Notes: a model not told the origin generated them from the sequence alone. A stretch of DNA of 64,000 nt from Voacanga thouarsii (GCA_026120185.1 JANUWF010003376.1:2790001-2854000), one strand, 5' to 3'. Counted from the first letter of the stretch, positions 1 through 11,055 are shown. Translations and numbers: made by a program.

Positions 1-269
1 CTATGGAGGAGTACTCTGATAGATTGCTTGGAACTGCAAACAAAGTAAGGTTACTTGGTTCTGAAGATTATAATTCCAGATTAGTTAAAAAAAAAAAAAA
101 CTTTGTAACTGTTCCTGAAAAGTTTGAAGCTACCATTTCCTCACTAGAAAACACTAAAGACCTATCAAAGGTAAGTTTAGCAGAATTGATGCATACTTTG
201 CAAGCACAAGAACAAAGAAGGCTCATAAGGTCTAAAGGGTTTGTTGAAGGTGCATTAGCTACAAGAGCT
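1..269 (+). pseudogene. Ty1/Copia gag fragment (UBN2-like), left part
   Basis: The reading frame from about position 3 gives a Copia capsid segment: a YSDRLLGTANKVRLLG stretch, then VPEKFEATISSLENTKDLS and LAELMHTLQAQEQRR. This is the usual order of the C-terminal half of the UBN2 gag domain. A run of 14 A near position 90 sits where the family normally has a short variable linker, so slippage there is possible. The frame is cut at 269 by a solo LTR (270-3568) and gag resumes at 3569. Both ends carry GAGCT (265-269 and 3569-3573), the target duplication. The start lies outside the window. This is a dead fragment; in a live element it would form the virus-like particle shell. Confidence 0.85.
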
Positions 270-690
270 TGTTAGAATCCGAGGACTCCAAAGCCATGGA
301 AAACATCCTCGGACTCCTTCATTGGATCCAAGCTAAACAGAATAGGTTAACTAAGATAGAGTTTTGTACCTCTAATCCCACTGACTATTCGTGTTGTGAA
401 GTAGATGCTATTCGTGATGTTAATCAGATCATTGGCACTGCCAATTTGCGAACACACCTTTATCGAATACACACGGCAAACTCAGTTAAATCACTTGGGA
501 GTGCTAGCACCTGGGGTTTCTTGAGAGGCTAATTTTCGGATTTGGAAGTATAAAATTGTATGAGTAGAGAGCCCTAAAAAAATGGCTAGGGTTTTCTTTT
601 AAAACCACAAGACCTTTTGGAGTTCATCTCATATCATATCTTATTAAATCTTATTTTAAGTTCAAATTAAATTAAAAGATATGATAAGAT

Positions 691-2048
691 TGATAGGGCC
701 TAAATTAGTTATATTTTTCCTAGTTATTTGAGGTTCCTATGTGATATATTTTGTTTAATAACTAGCCATATTCCTTCATATTTGAGATTTTATCCTTGGA
801 AAGGTATTCTGTGCATTATTTCAGATTTTAAGGGTAAAACGAAGCAGAAACGTTGCAAAACAGAACTAAGGTGGCGCCGACCTTGTGCTGATAACACGAA
901 CTTCGAAGCGACGAAAAATTGTTGAAACGAGACCGAAATAGAATGGAACCAGCACTGGCTCCAGTAGCCAAGGCGGCACCATTTGTGTCCTGAGAAAAAG
1001 ACAAGATCTTGATTTTTGTACGCGATTTTTGATAATCTGTGGAGTTTTAGTACTTTTCTACTTTTTTTCAGCCAAGAACATTACACCAATGAGCTTAGGC
1101 ACTTTCTAAGCCTATAAATAGATGGAAAACACAAGAGAAAGGGGGAGAATTCATTAACCATCATAGAAAATAACTCAAATCAAAGGAGGAATTCTTCAAT
1201 TCAAGAAGGGTTGTGTAAGAAGGTATTCAAAGGAAGAAGAATGAGGCTTATCTATGAGTGCTTTCTTTTACTTTATTTTCTTTTTTTTTTAACAATGATA
1301 TGTTAATTGTTTTATTGTAATTTGACATTGCTTTAGGTATTCACGATTTTTAGAGTTATTTGATCTTTTGATTAATTGGTTGTTTCTTTTCATTAACTTG
1401 CTAGATCAAAGAGGTTGATGATAGTTGCAATTGATTAATTTCATATTTATTGACTATTAACTTGCTAGACCAAAGAGGTTAATTACTGAAGATTGAGTAA
1501 TTAAAGGTTAATTGATGTCTGCCAGACCAAGGATTCATTGATTAATTTCATGCTTTAAATTTGCCAGACCAAGGAAATTTAATCAAGGATTGTGTTTAAT
1601 GCATCTTTTGGATGAATTAGTTGAAACAGACCAAGTGATGCTAATTTCTCTAGAGGATAGTGATTTCACAGATTGACAAAAGAAGTGAATCTATCTTAAT
1701 CTTTCATGGTGCCAAGGGAATAATTAGTTGTGATAAAGATTGGGTTCTTTAGGATCATGATTGTCAAAATAATGGTTTAAGTTACATACTTCTCCATCCT
1801 TGACATGTATATATTTTTATTTTATTTTATTTTATTTCTTTTTCATTTTATTGAGTCGGTTAAACAATAAAAGAAAAGAGATTAATGTATACTTGTTCCT
1901 TGAGGATCGACACTCGTTTGAACCCTATGTTATGTTAATGATGAGTGCGCTTGCTCATATGTATAATTTGGGGTTAACGTTTTAATTTAAATTTGATTGG
2001 GAATGTCCTTATTTTTATATGATTTTTATACCCAAATAAATACGCATA
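691..2048 (+). mobile_element. Solo Athila-like LTR, family A
   Basis: It starts TGATAGGGCCTAAATTAG and ends TACCCAAATAAATACGCATA, matching the LTRs at 7656-9202 (minus) and 59056-60576. The 5-bp duplication AAGAT lies at 686-690 and 2049-2053, so this is a complete insertion without internal sequence, a solo LTR. The terminal TCA of the family has become TA. A TATAAATA box lies at 1113-1120, and GC-rich boxes containing GGCGCC lie upstream around 869-985. It is nested inside the Copia solo LTR 270-3568, so it is younger than that insertion. Confidence 0.85.
1113..1120 (+). promoter_or_regulatory. TATA box of the solo LTR
   Basis: TATAAATA about 420 bp from the LTR start. The same box lies at the equivalent place in the related LTRs (8653-8660 minus, 59594-59601) and marks the likely LTR promoter. 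Confidence 0.55.
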
Positions 2049-2291
2049 AAGATCTGCCATTATCTCAGTAATTTAAGTAATTAGTTTACCAAGCCAGATT
2101 CTTATAATCTGTACATCCTCCAGATGCATTGAATATAGATATATTTCCAAATTCATTGTATCTGGATGGTCTTCTAGGTCCGATGAACTTGGATACATTT
2201 CCAGATGCATCGAACCTGGTCACTAGAAAAATAGCCTAACATGTTCGCTTAATGTGTGACCGTTTAGGTTCATTTTAAAACTGGCAGTGTG

Positions 2292-3155
2292 CCCAAATCA
2301 CATTTACATAGCCTACAAGTTATAAGTAGTTTCTAGCAAAATATTATAACTATTCAGGTTAAAAAATGAAGATCGGTGATCTTTTTGAACAAACCTATAA
2401 TTTAATATTTAACCCTTTTATCACATGATATTTCGATTAAGCATAAGACATAGAGCATATCATCCTTATTAAGCTTAATCAACTATTTCTTGATCTCATA
2501 GTTAACTGTTCAAATAAATTATATCAATTTCTCAAATTGATATATTTGAGCACGATCATGCATTTTAATAGTTAACTTATCAAGGGGCCTATAGACATCT
2601 CTGCTAAGAATGAGAGGAACAAATTCCTTCACTATCAATCACATTCCTCTCCTTGATTTGTTCTATATCCAACAGTAGTTTAATTTTATTATCTGGTTAA
2701 AGATAACTTTAGACAATATTCCTCTCCCAAATCACATTTACATGGCCTACAAGTTATAAGCAGTTTTTAGCAAAATATTATATCTATCCAGGTTAAAATG
2801 GAGATCGGTGATCTTTTTGAACCAAACCATAATTTAATATTTTAGCCCTTTTGTCACATGATATTCCGATGAAGCATAATGTATGGATCATGTCATCCTT
2901 ATTAAGCTTAATCAACTATTTTTTGATCTTATAGTAGACTGTTCAAATAAATGACATTAATATCTCAAATTGATATATTTGAGTACGATCATGCATTTTA
3001 ACAATTTAACTTATCAAAGGGCCCATGGACATCTCTTCCAAGAATGAAAGGGACAAATTCCTTCAATATCAATCATATTCCTCTCCTTATTTTGTTCTAT
3101 ATCTAACAGTAGTCTAATTTTATATTTGCTTAAAAATAATTTTAGATAACTTCAA
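2292..3155. repeat. Tandem direct duplication of about 434 bp
   Basis: The block beginning CCCAAATCACATTTACATAG at 2292 is repeated from 2726 (CCCAAATCACATTTACATGG). The copies follow each other colinearly through landmarks such as GATCGGTGATCTTTTTGAAC and TCCTTATTAAGCTTAATCAA. They have diverged by scattered substitutions. The duplication lies within the minus-oriented Copia LTR and lengthens it. Confidence 0.85.
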
Positions 3156-3568
3156 GATATAGAATTTATCAAGTAGGAAACTATAATGAGTTTAGGTCGA
3201 AGGACTTCTAATATCATTATGGCTAGAAAGTACTTATGACATATCTCATGAAGTACTCTCCTAGTAAGTCATGTCCAATACATTATTCTTTAACATTTAT
3301 TTATGTTTTGACTTAATATCCCATATATCCATAACCAGTAAAACATAGCCAACAAGTCACAAACATGCTAATATTAATTTATTATTGTTCCACCAATAAT
3401 AATCGATTAGGGACATTTTAAGAATAGCCATTCTATTTGTTATAGGGTTTTACTATAAAGTCACGTACTTAATGACCATACTATTCATAAAAAGAAATGC
3501 CTCATATTATTACAAAATACATAATAACAATTGTATAAGTACAAATTGCTTAGGGCATATTCCCAATA

Positions 3569-4056
3569 GAGCTCAATCTAGTCAAGGATGAAAAGGGAAG
3601 AAGAATGAGAATAACAAGAAGGGAAGCTCAAGTTTTGATTCTCCTAATAACAGTAAGAGAACAAAATATGATTCTCATTCTCATAAGCACTATAGAAGAA
3701 AGGGTCATCCACCTTCCAGATACTGGAAAAGCTAGACTACCAATGTAAAAAGTGCCAGAAAATGGGGCATCATCAAGAATTTTACAAGAGCAACACTCAA
3801 CAGAAGACTGTGACACAAAGTGAATTTGCAGTAGAAAAATGTTGCTCTGGTTGCTGAATAGGAAGAAGAGGAGCAACTCTTTGTAGTTTATTACTTTTCA
3901 ACCTATAATCCAAGTGAGAAGTGGCTCATCAATAGTGGTTGTACCAACCACATGACCTTTGATCGTGATCTCTTCAAGGATTTGGACACTTTAGTAGCTT
4001 CCAAAAAGAAGATTGGTAATGAGAGCACATTGTAGTAAAGGGAAAGGCGTAGTAGC
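3569..4056 (+). pseudogene. Ty1/Copia gag zinc knuckle and protease fragment
   Basis: This continues the gag of 1-269 after the GAGCT duplication. A zinc knuckle CKKCQKMGHHQEFY is encoded at about 3744-3785, with the last cysteine changed to tyrosine. A frameshift leads into EEEEQLFVVYY and then the Copia protease signature WLINSGCTNHMT at 3922-3957. The catalytic aspartate of the DSG triad reads asparagine, so the protease is dead. Two stop codons follow just after NESTL near 4033. The reading ends at 4056, where a Gypsy LTR fragment begins. Remaining pol domains of this copy are not in the window. Confidence 0.85.
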
Positions 4057-5435
4057 TATAACACCTCACAACTATAAGGCCTAAATGATTGTGGATATCG
4101 TCCTATCTAAATGATTTAAGGGGCCTTTATAACGAGAATAATAAAGAAATAAACTGGGACTTAAAAGAAAGAAATCTGATATAAAGCTTACAAGGCTCTG
4201 AATAATACATTAAATCCCAAATACATCGTAATCTCTCAAAAATACTTCAATCACATAGTTTTCAAACATAACCCATAAGAGAAAAGAAAGATAATATCCT
4301 ATACATCAAAATCATATCAACAACCATAAACTTCTTCAACTTGTCTCTAAGCATTACTCCCTGTAAAAAAAAACATAAATTAAGAGGTGTGAGATACAAT
4401 CTCGGTATGTCCCATGTGTGTTTCGAGAGAATTTTTTGATAAAATATTTTCATGAGTAGTTGTTCCAAAATTATATATGATTTAACAATCTATTATCTTC
4501 TCAACACACCGAATAACACATGGGAGATCTATATCAATTTAAATATTTTTGGAAAAAGATATTATTTCTCATTAACAATGTTTATCCATATCAGACACAT
4601 TGTTGGTATTGAGCTTACCATCATTAGCATCTCTTACGATCACACATAACAACAAACATTTCAAAAACCTCATTTCGAATATCAAAGTTCAACTTACACA
4701 TTGCTCTCTCAAATCAATCACCGATAGGATTTCACCCCATCTACTCCGAAGGATCTTAGTCTAACCACATTAACACCATAGGAATTCCTTCCTATGAACA
4801 TGATAACATAACAGTATAAATAACCCAGTTCATACAAACAATTAAAAATGCAAGAACCATAATCATAGTCGGTCCTACGGCCTGAATGTCCTATATCTGA
4901 TCTCTATTTTCACACGTTGGAAAATATGTTGCTAGCTAAGGACAACTAAACAACAAATATTGGCACCCTGCAAAGAAAGAGACCATTGCCCTAAGGTAGT
5001 CACCTACCGAATAGCGTTCTAAAACCTACGTAAGTTAGTATAGGTGCAAACCCCTTTAAGTACTCAAGAAAACACTGCAAAAAGCCACACAACTTACAGT
5101 CTCAATAATAGATGAACATATTACTTTTTCATAAACAACTTAATACTTTTTTAAAAGATTTTGCAAACATTTTTGAAAATATTTATTAGACAAAAGTACT
5201 CCCAAGTTTGATTTCAAAATCAACTCAACAGTCTTTATCCATCCCATGATTTCAAAATTACTTCAAAAGATTTTATCCAACTAAATATTCCATAAACGTC
5301 CCCAAGATTTTATAATTGTTTCGAAATTCCATAAAGAAAATAGCTCCTAAATACCATACGTATAGTTCATGTTATATGAAACTAGTTGTGTAAAACTTGC
5401 TATGTATTTCGCAATTCATTTACATATGATCATTC
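4057..5435 (-). mobile_element. Fragment of a TGTAACACC-type Gypsy LTR, minus orientation
   Basis: It begins TATAACACCTCACAACTATA and continues with ATTGTGGATATCGTCCTATC. These correspond block by block to the start of the intact solo LTR at 45287 (TGTAACACCCCACG, GGGGATGTCGCCCCGTC) and to 58216. The landmark CTCGGTATGTCCCATGTGTG near 4401 matches CTCAGTAAGTCCTGTGTGTG near 45606. The right end is missing because the Athila-like LTR begins at 5436. No coding potential is seen. Confidence 0.7.
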
Positions 5436-6756
5436 TGGAAGGGCTAAATTCATTAATAATTTTCTAGTTATTTTGTGATACATTTGATGCAATAATTAGT
5501 TATATTCCTTCATATTTGATATTTTTTCCTTGGAAAGGCATTTTGGTGTTTTATTGCAGAATGAAGGGAAAAAGGACGAAAAATGCACCGACCTCTACTG
5601 GATCTAGGGGAAAAGTCGAAAAAACAAAGCACGATTGGGTCATGCCCAACGCTATCCATTGGCGGCAATTTTTCTTATTGCGCCCAGATTTGGGAATTTC
5701 CTAAGAGTTTTGGTATTTTCCAACTTGTACTCAACCTAGAACTCTTAGAGAACGAATTTTAACATCTTGGGAGCCTATTTAAGTAAGGTAAACAAAAGAG
5801 AAACATATGAATCCAAGGATCAAAGCTACCAATCAATCACAAAAAAAAAAAAAAAAATTGAGATTCATCAATTAAAGGGTATTATTCAAAAAGGTTTTCA
5901 AGGAGAAGAAGGAGGGCTTGTCTATGAGTTCTTTCTTTTACCTTTGTTTTCTTTTTCTAGAATAATGATTTAATCAATGTTTTTATTATAATTTAACATT
6001 ATTTTGGGATTAATGGTTTTTGGGTTAATTTAGCTATTTGGTCAATTAATTATCATTCTTGGTATTTAATTACTTGAGATAATTAAAGAATTGATGAATT
6101 TAGATTTGCTTCTAATTGACTTGGAAAATGATATTAGGAGTTGATTTAATTTAATTAATTTCATATTTGTTATCTCTTAACGGACTTGGGAAATGAAATT
6201 AAGAATAAAGGACTAAGGTAATCAAAGGTTAGTTGATTTCGCCTAGAATATAGGGTTATTGGCTAATTTCATGTCTATTATCACCTAGAGTATAGGGATG
6301 ATTGTTGCAGGATGAGTTCAATGCATCATTTGGTTATGTTGGTTTGGTTGGAAAATCTGCTGATCTAATCATGAGATAGTGAGTCTATGACTTGGGAAAT
6401 GATTGGATTCTGTTATAATTCCTTCATGATGTCAATATGATAATTGATTGTAATATTTATTAAGTAATTCATTGTCATGACTTCAAGAATATTTGTCTAA
6501 ATTACATATTCTTTCATCCCTAAGTTGTATATATATATTTTTTTCTTTTTTTTTTCTCTTATCACTTTATTGGGCCGATTAAACAATGAATGAAATGTGA
6601 CTAATAGTAGATGTTCCTTGAGGATCGATACTCATTAATTCCCTATACTATGCTAACGATGAGTATACTTGCTCATATATGTAATTTGGGGATTAAATGT
6701 TTTAATTAAAACTTGGCTAGAGATGGATTTAAATTGTATGATTTTTCTACACCCCA
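5436..6756 (+). mobile_element. Athila-like LTR, truncated at its 3' end
   Basis: It starts TGGAAGGGCTAAATTC, then TTTTCTAGTTATTTTGTGAT and CATATTCCTTCATATTTGA, all family landmarks. It runs through the GAGGATCGATACTC block near 6620 and the CTTGCTCATAT block near 6670. The expected end (CCCAAATTTACGCATCA) is replaced after ACACCCCAAA by a different sequence. AAACTTGGCTAGAGA occurs both at about 6709 and at the junction near 6756, suggesting a microhomology-mediated join. The TATA region near 5776 is degraded (TATTTAAG). Confidence 0.75.
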
Positions 6757-7549
6757 AACTTGGCTAGAGAATTATGAGCACATAGAGTAGAATCAAACAC
6801 CTCTCCTGCCACATCATGCAATTTTCCCTTATAGCCTCTCTTTTTTTCCCCCCATGGTCAATTGTACGGGCTAGCATGAATTCATGAATCTCCTCAACAA
6901 TCTTAACTAATTGTTTCCTTTGATCGTACAATCGTTGGGAAGCTTCTTCATGCCCCTGAACAGATGAATTTGCATTGGCAACAAAAGAATTCGCTAATGC
7001 TTCTAATGATGTCTCACTAAAAACATCATTGTGAGCTTGTAATTTTACCAATACACTAATGCTCTTTTTTTTTTTGACAACTAAAACTTTCCTAATTGAA
7101 TGCATGATCACAATACATTTAAAATAAGAATTTCTAAATTAAATATTAAAATTAAAAATTGTAAATAAAGAAACAAATAATAAAATACAATAGTCCATCT
7201 AAAATATCGTGTTAGCAAAAGTCCAAACCTGAAAATAAGAGGAGTTAGTATTGACTCAAAATTATAGACGTAAAAATCAACAAATTAAAAATATCATTAT
7301 TACACATTTTTCACATTAACATTAGGTTAGTAAAATTAAATAACTAAATATACAACAAATACAAACATACAAAGACAAGTTAGTTATTATGAATATGTAT
7401 CTACTTATTTATATATTTACAACATATAGTGAAATTAAAATACAATTATACACATAACAAAATATGGCATCTTTTTTAGAAAGAACAATTTTACAAATTT
7501 ACATATTTACATGGTTAAATCAACAAAATCCGAGCTTTCATGATATTGT
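6757..7549 (-). other. Leader region of a minus-strand Athila-like element, with an unrecognised frame
   Basis: Positions 7083-7550 match, in the same order, the leader at 16900-17471 of another minus-strand element (shared blocks include AATATCGTGTTAG and CAAAATTAT.GACGTAAAAATCA). The region therefore lies downstream of the primer site at 7550-7568. A 115-codon minus frame (6764-7111) encodes EALANSFVANANSSVQGHEEA followed by a charged, probably helical stretch. It could be the start of a gag-like protein, but I do not recognise it. It contains a K-rich run from an A tract and no zinc knuckle. It ends at the junction with the truncated LTR on its left. Confidence 0.5.
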
Positions 7550-7568
7550 TCCCCGGCAACGTTGCCAA
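7550..7568 (-). promoter_or_regulatory. Primer binding site, tRNA-Asp type
   Basis: On the minus strand the sequence reads TGGCAACGTTGCCGGGGAAC, followed by AATATCATGAAAGC, the same context as the primer sites at 60583 and 37516. Athila-type elements use a TGGCGCCGTTGCCGGGGA site complementary to the tRNA-Asp 3' end. Upstream on the minus strand only a stub of LTR end (GACATCAAG) remains. Confidence 0.65.
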
Positions 7569-7630
7569 AAACTTGATGTCAAATCAAGTTTTTCAAAAAC
7601 ACCTCTATGATGAAATAGAAAAATATCCTA

Positions 7631-7649
7631 ATCCTCGACAACGGCACCA
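7631..7649 (-). promoter_or_regulatory. Second primer binding site, next to the LTR 7656-9202
   Basis: On the minus strand TGGTGCCGTTGTCGAGGAT follows the LTR end TACGCATCAAATTTT. This is the genuine primer site of the adjoining LTR. About 60 bp separate it from the other primer-like site at 7550-7568, so two leader starts are joined here. Confidence 0.65.
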
Positions 7650-7655
7650 AAAATT

Positions 7656-9202
7656 TGATGCGTATTTATTTGGGTATAAAAATTATATAAAAATAAGTAC
7701 ATTCCCAATCAAATTTAAATTAAAACGTTAACCCCAAATTACACATATGAGTAAGTGTGCTCATCATTAACATAGCATAGGGTTCAAACGAGTGTCGATC
7801 CTCCAGGAACAAGTATGCATTAGTCACTTTTCTTTTATTATTTAACTGACTCAATAAAGTGAAAAAGAAATAAAAAAAAATAAAAGAAAAGAAAATAAAA
7901 TAAAAGAATATATACATGTCAAGGATGAAGAATTATATAACTCAAACCATTATTCTGGCAAACATGATCTTAAAGTATCTAATTATTATCATAACTAATT
8001 ATTCTCTTGGCATCATGAAGGATTAAGATAGATTCACTTCTTTGGTCAATCCACAAAATCTCTATCCTCTAGATAAATTAGAATTACTTGGTCTCGTCTC
8101 AACTAATTCATCTAAAAGATGCATTAAACACAATCCTTGATTAAATTTCCTTGGTTTCGAAAAACTTAAAACATGAAATTAATCAATGAATCCTTGGTCT
8201 CGGCAGACATCAATTAACCTTTAATTACCAGTTCTTAGCAATACACCCCCTTGGTCCAGTAAGTTAATAGCCAACATAATATGAAATCAATGAATTGAAA
8301 CTACCATCAACCCCCTTGGTCTAGTAAGCTAATGGAAGGAAACAACCAACTAATCTCGTAATAAGCATAAGTAATCAAATACCAAGAAGAACAATCCATT
8401 AATCAAAAGATTAAATAACTATAAAAACCATGAATACCTAAAACAATGTCAAATTACAATAAAACAATAAACACATCATTATTCAAGAAAAAGAAAATAA
8501 AGTAAAAGAAAGCACTCATAGACAAGCCTCCTTCTTTTTCATTTGTAAACCTTCTTGCACAACCCTCCTTGATTTGGTGGAATTCCTCATTGATTTGAGT
8601 GATGTTTTGTTATGATCCACGAAAATTCCCATTTTCTTTTGTGTTTTTCCTCTATTTATAGGCTTAGAAAGTGCCTAAATTCGTTAGTGTAGGGTTTTTG
8701 GCCGAGTAGAAGTAGGAAGATACTAAAACTTTGCAAATTACCAAAAATCGCGTGCAAAAATCAAAGCTCTGCCTTATCTTCAGGGCACAGCCAGCACCGC
8801 CTTGGCTGTTGGAGCCAGCGCTGGTTGTGTTCTATTTCTTCAGTTGTTCGCCTATTTTTTCTTGATTTCAATGTATCATTTTCCAGAGTACAGCCGGCAT
8901 CGTCTTGGCTACTAGAGCCAGCACCGGGTCGGTTCTGTTCCGGTCCTGTTTCAACGATTTTTCGTTGCCTTGAGTGCATGCTAACAGCACGTGGCCGGTG
9001 CCCCTTTCTCTGGCCTGTCCAGCGTCACCTCTGTTCTGTTTTGCGACGTTTTTGCCTTATTTTACCCCTAAAATCTAAAATAATGCACAAAACACCTTTC
9101 TAAGGGTAAAATCTCAAATATGAAGGAATATGACTAGTTATTGAACAAAATGCATCATAAAATAGCCTTAAATAACTAGACAAAATATGACTAATTTAGG
9201 CC
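7656..9202 (-). mobile_element. Athila-like LTR family A, minus orientation, 5' tip lost
   Basis: The left edge TGATGCGTATTTATTTGGG is the reverse complement of the family end. The right edge AAATATGACTAATTTAGGCC is the reverse complement of the family start with the last six bases (CTATCA) missing. Landmarks match 59056-60576 along the whole length, including a TATAAATA box on the minus strand at 8653-8660 and GC-rich boxes at about 8785-9025. The missing tip is replaced directly by plus-strand gag sequence at 9203. Confidence 0.85.
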
Positions 9203-9993
9203 ATATTACTTAGGAAGTGTTCTCATCATGTGTTTGAGCTCGGCATGCAAATGCAAATTTTTCATAGTGGACTGAACTTTGCCTGCAAATAATAAGTTGA
9301 TGTATCCGCTGGAAGGACTATTAATTCTAAAACCCCAGAGGAAATATATGAGTTGGTGGAGAACATTACAATGAATAACTACTCATGGGGTAATCCGATG
9401 AATAGGGCTCGTATTCAAGGTGTGCACAAGGTTGATGTTGTAGCTGCTCTGGAAGCTAAGATTAAGCCATTTATGCAAAAAATGGAACAAATGGTGATGA
9501 CCCACTTTCCAGGCCAGGTAATGAATGTTAACTGTGATTTTTGTAGAGAAGGGCATCCCAATTATAGGTGCCAAAGCATGGGTCATCCTAAGATTCCTTA
9601 GAACAAGTCGCGTTTATGAGTAATGGGCGATAAGGTAATAATCCCTATGTGCCACATACAAGAACCATCCTAATTTCTCTTAGACAAATCAAAACCAACC
9701 TTGATCTTCTAATTTAGGTGGCAATCAAAGGACTCAACCCTCCTTACCCTACAATGCACCATTATCAAAGCCATCATTGGAGGAGTTGGTTAATAAAATG
9801 GTAAGCTCAATCGAGGCAAGGTTCTAAGGAGTGGATGTTGTGACAAGGAATTTGGAGGAGTTGGTGCACAATTTTGAAAATCAAATTGGAAAATTGGCCA
9901 AGCTTCTTAGAGACCATCAAATGGGATCTCTTCTTAGGAACAGGAAACAAATCTACGTGATCAAGACTGTGGAAAAAAAAATGAATTTTCACT
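9203..9993 (+). pseudogene. Athila-like gag, 3' part
   Basis: The frame opens inside the Retrotrans_gag region at a sequence equivalent to MLRKCPHHGFELGMQMQIF. It continues with SAGRTINSKTPEEIYELVEN, NRARIQGVHKVDVVAALEAK and a knuckle CDFCREGHPNYRC (CX2CX3HX4C) at about 9533-9571. Stop codons occur near 9290 and 9600, and frameshifts follow. The order of motifs is the same as in 37807-39170 and 60853-62220. The N-terminal half is missing at the join with the opposite-facing LTR. The remaining tail corresponds to the region that in the other copies ends in GTLPGNTEENPRD. Confidence 0.85.
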
Positions 9994-11055
9994 GCTTTGG
10001 TTTTTGTTTAATTGGGACTTCTCTTTAATTTCTGTTTACTTTTGTTTATCTTTCTGTATTTTTAATTTTTGAGATAATTGCATTTTCTTCATGACTATGT
10101 GTTTTTCCTTATTGTTTCTTTCATTAATTTAAAAAAAAAGGAAAAATTTTTGGGGCCGGAAAACCTAGGCCGGCACTGGCTCAGGCTCATGTTGGGCAGC
10201 ATCTTAAATTGGTCGATTTTGGCCATTTTTTTTTAGACTTTTCCAACTTCCCTTGATTTTTCTTTCAATCCCATGCCGTTTCTTCATCTCCAAACACCAC
10301 CAGATCAATTTTTGCCTTAAAAAAACCCAACCCAACATCAAATCTCCTAGGTTTTGTTGAATCTACGGATTAAACTTCAAAAATTCCCACTTTTTCTTCA
10401 AGAACCCATTTTCAAATCTCCTCTTTCAAGTGAAGATTTCTTCAAAAAGATTGCACATTTTGCTTGCCTATGCATTGGAGAACACAGATGTATGATTTTT
10501 CTGGCATTTTTACAGTCAAATTCTTGCCATGATTTTTCACTATTTTTGGGTGAAAATTACATAATGTGGAGTTGGTGGTTAAATTTGATTAAATTGATGG
10601 CTCCAATATGATTGGAATAGAATGAGTTTATGATTCACAAATTATTTTTTCTATCACATGTTCCATAGTTTGATCATAAGTTTTTTTTTTTTTTGGGTTA
10701 CTGAGATTATGTTGGTAATGAGTTCATTCTAGGCAATGTTATTTACCATAATACATTTTTCATGAATTGAACTATGGACATGTTCTTCACATGCTATGAT
10801 CAGGTTGTGTACAAGTGGGTAATTATATGGTGGTTTGAATTGTGGTGCTATACTTTTTTTTTTTTTTTTTTGCTGGATTTGAAAGGAGATTGGAATTGAT
10901 TGATATTGTGGATTGATTGAAAATTGTGAATTGTTGCGGGTTGTGTGTTGTATTGTGTTATGGTGGTTTGATTGTAAGAGGATAAGGTTATTGTTGTATT
11001 GTTGTAGTGCCTCATTATCATTCTTTTTTTATACCCATTTTCAAACACCCTCATC
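9994..11055 (+). other. Spacer between gag and ORF2 of the Athila-like copy
   Basis: The spacer contains an A tract near 10130 and a GC-rich patch at 10154-10200 (GGGCCGGAAAACC, AGGCCGGCACTGG). It also has a block around AAACACCACCAGATCA near 10288 that recurs at 39546, and a (TTGTG)-rich stretch at 10900-11000 before ORF2. The short frame at 10354-10611 is described separately. No pol domain is present. Confidence 0.6.
10354..10611 (+). other. Conserved short frame in the gag-ORF2 spacer (copy 1)
   Basis: An uninterrupted 85-codon frame whose middle reads FFKKIAHFACLCIGEHRCMI. In the equivalent spacer at 62326-62832 the same frame is also open and reads SAKKTISFACPCIHEHKGVI. At about 39680-39757 the third copy reads FFKLFA, a stop, then NHCPCIREYYCMNF. 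The shared pattern is C-[LP]-C-I-x-E-[HY], followed by a hydrophobic F-[LI]-x-F. Whether it is translated is unknown. Common descent of DNA alone could explain the similarity. No family is recognised. Confidence 0.35.

Larger units (their letters stand above)
270..3568 (-). mobile_element. Solo Copia LTR, minus orientation, inserted in a Copia gag
   Basis: Read on the minus strand it begins TATTGGGAATATGCCC, close to the common plant Copia LTR start TGTTGGGAATATG, and ends in TAACA. It is flanked by GAGCT on both sides (265-269 and 3569-3573), and the interrupted Copia gag continues across the gap. Removing the nested Athila-like LTR (691-2048) leaves about 1.9 kb, a plausible LTR length. The first base pair at the 3568 end has decayed (TA instead of TG). 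No internal coding domain is seen, so a solo LTR left by unequal recombination fits best. The open frame at 269-532 has no recognisable domain. Confidence 0.7.

Noticed and set aside
8761..9103. Open frames on both strands in the LTR
   Set aside because: They arise from the GC-rich box region of the Athila-like LTR; the same region in sister LTRs has no conserved frame.
691..9202. LTRs at 691-2048 and 7656-9202 as the two LTRs of one element
   Set aside because: They are in opposite orientation, and 691-2048 has its own AAGAT duplication on both sides, so it is an independent solo LTR.
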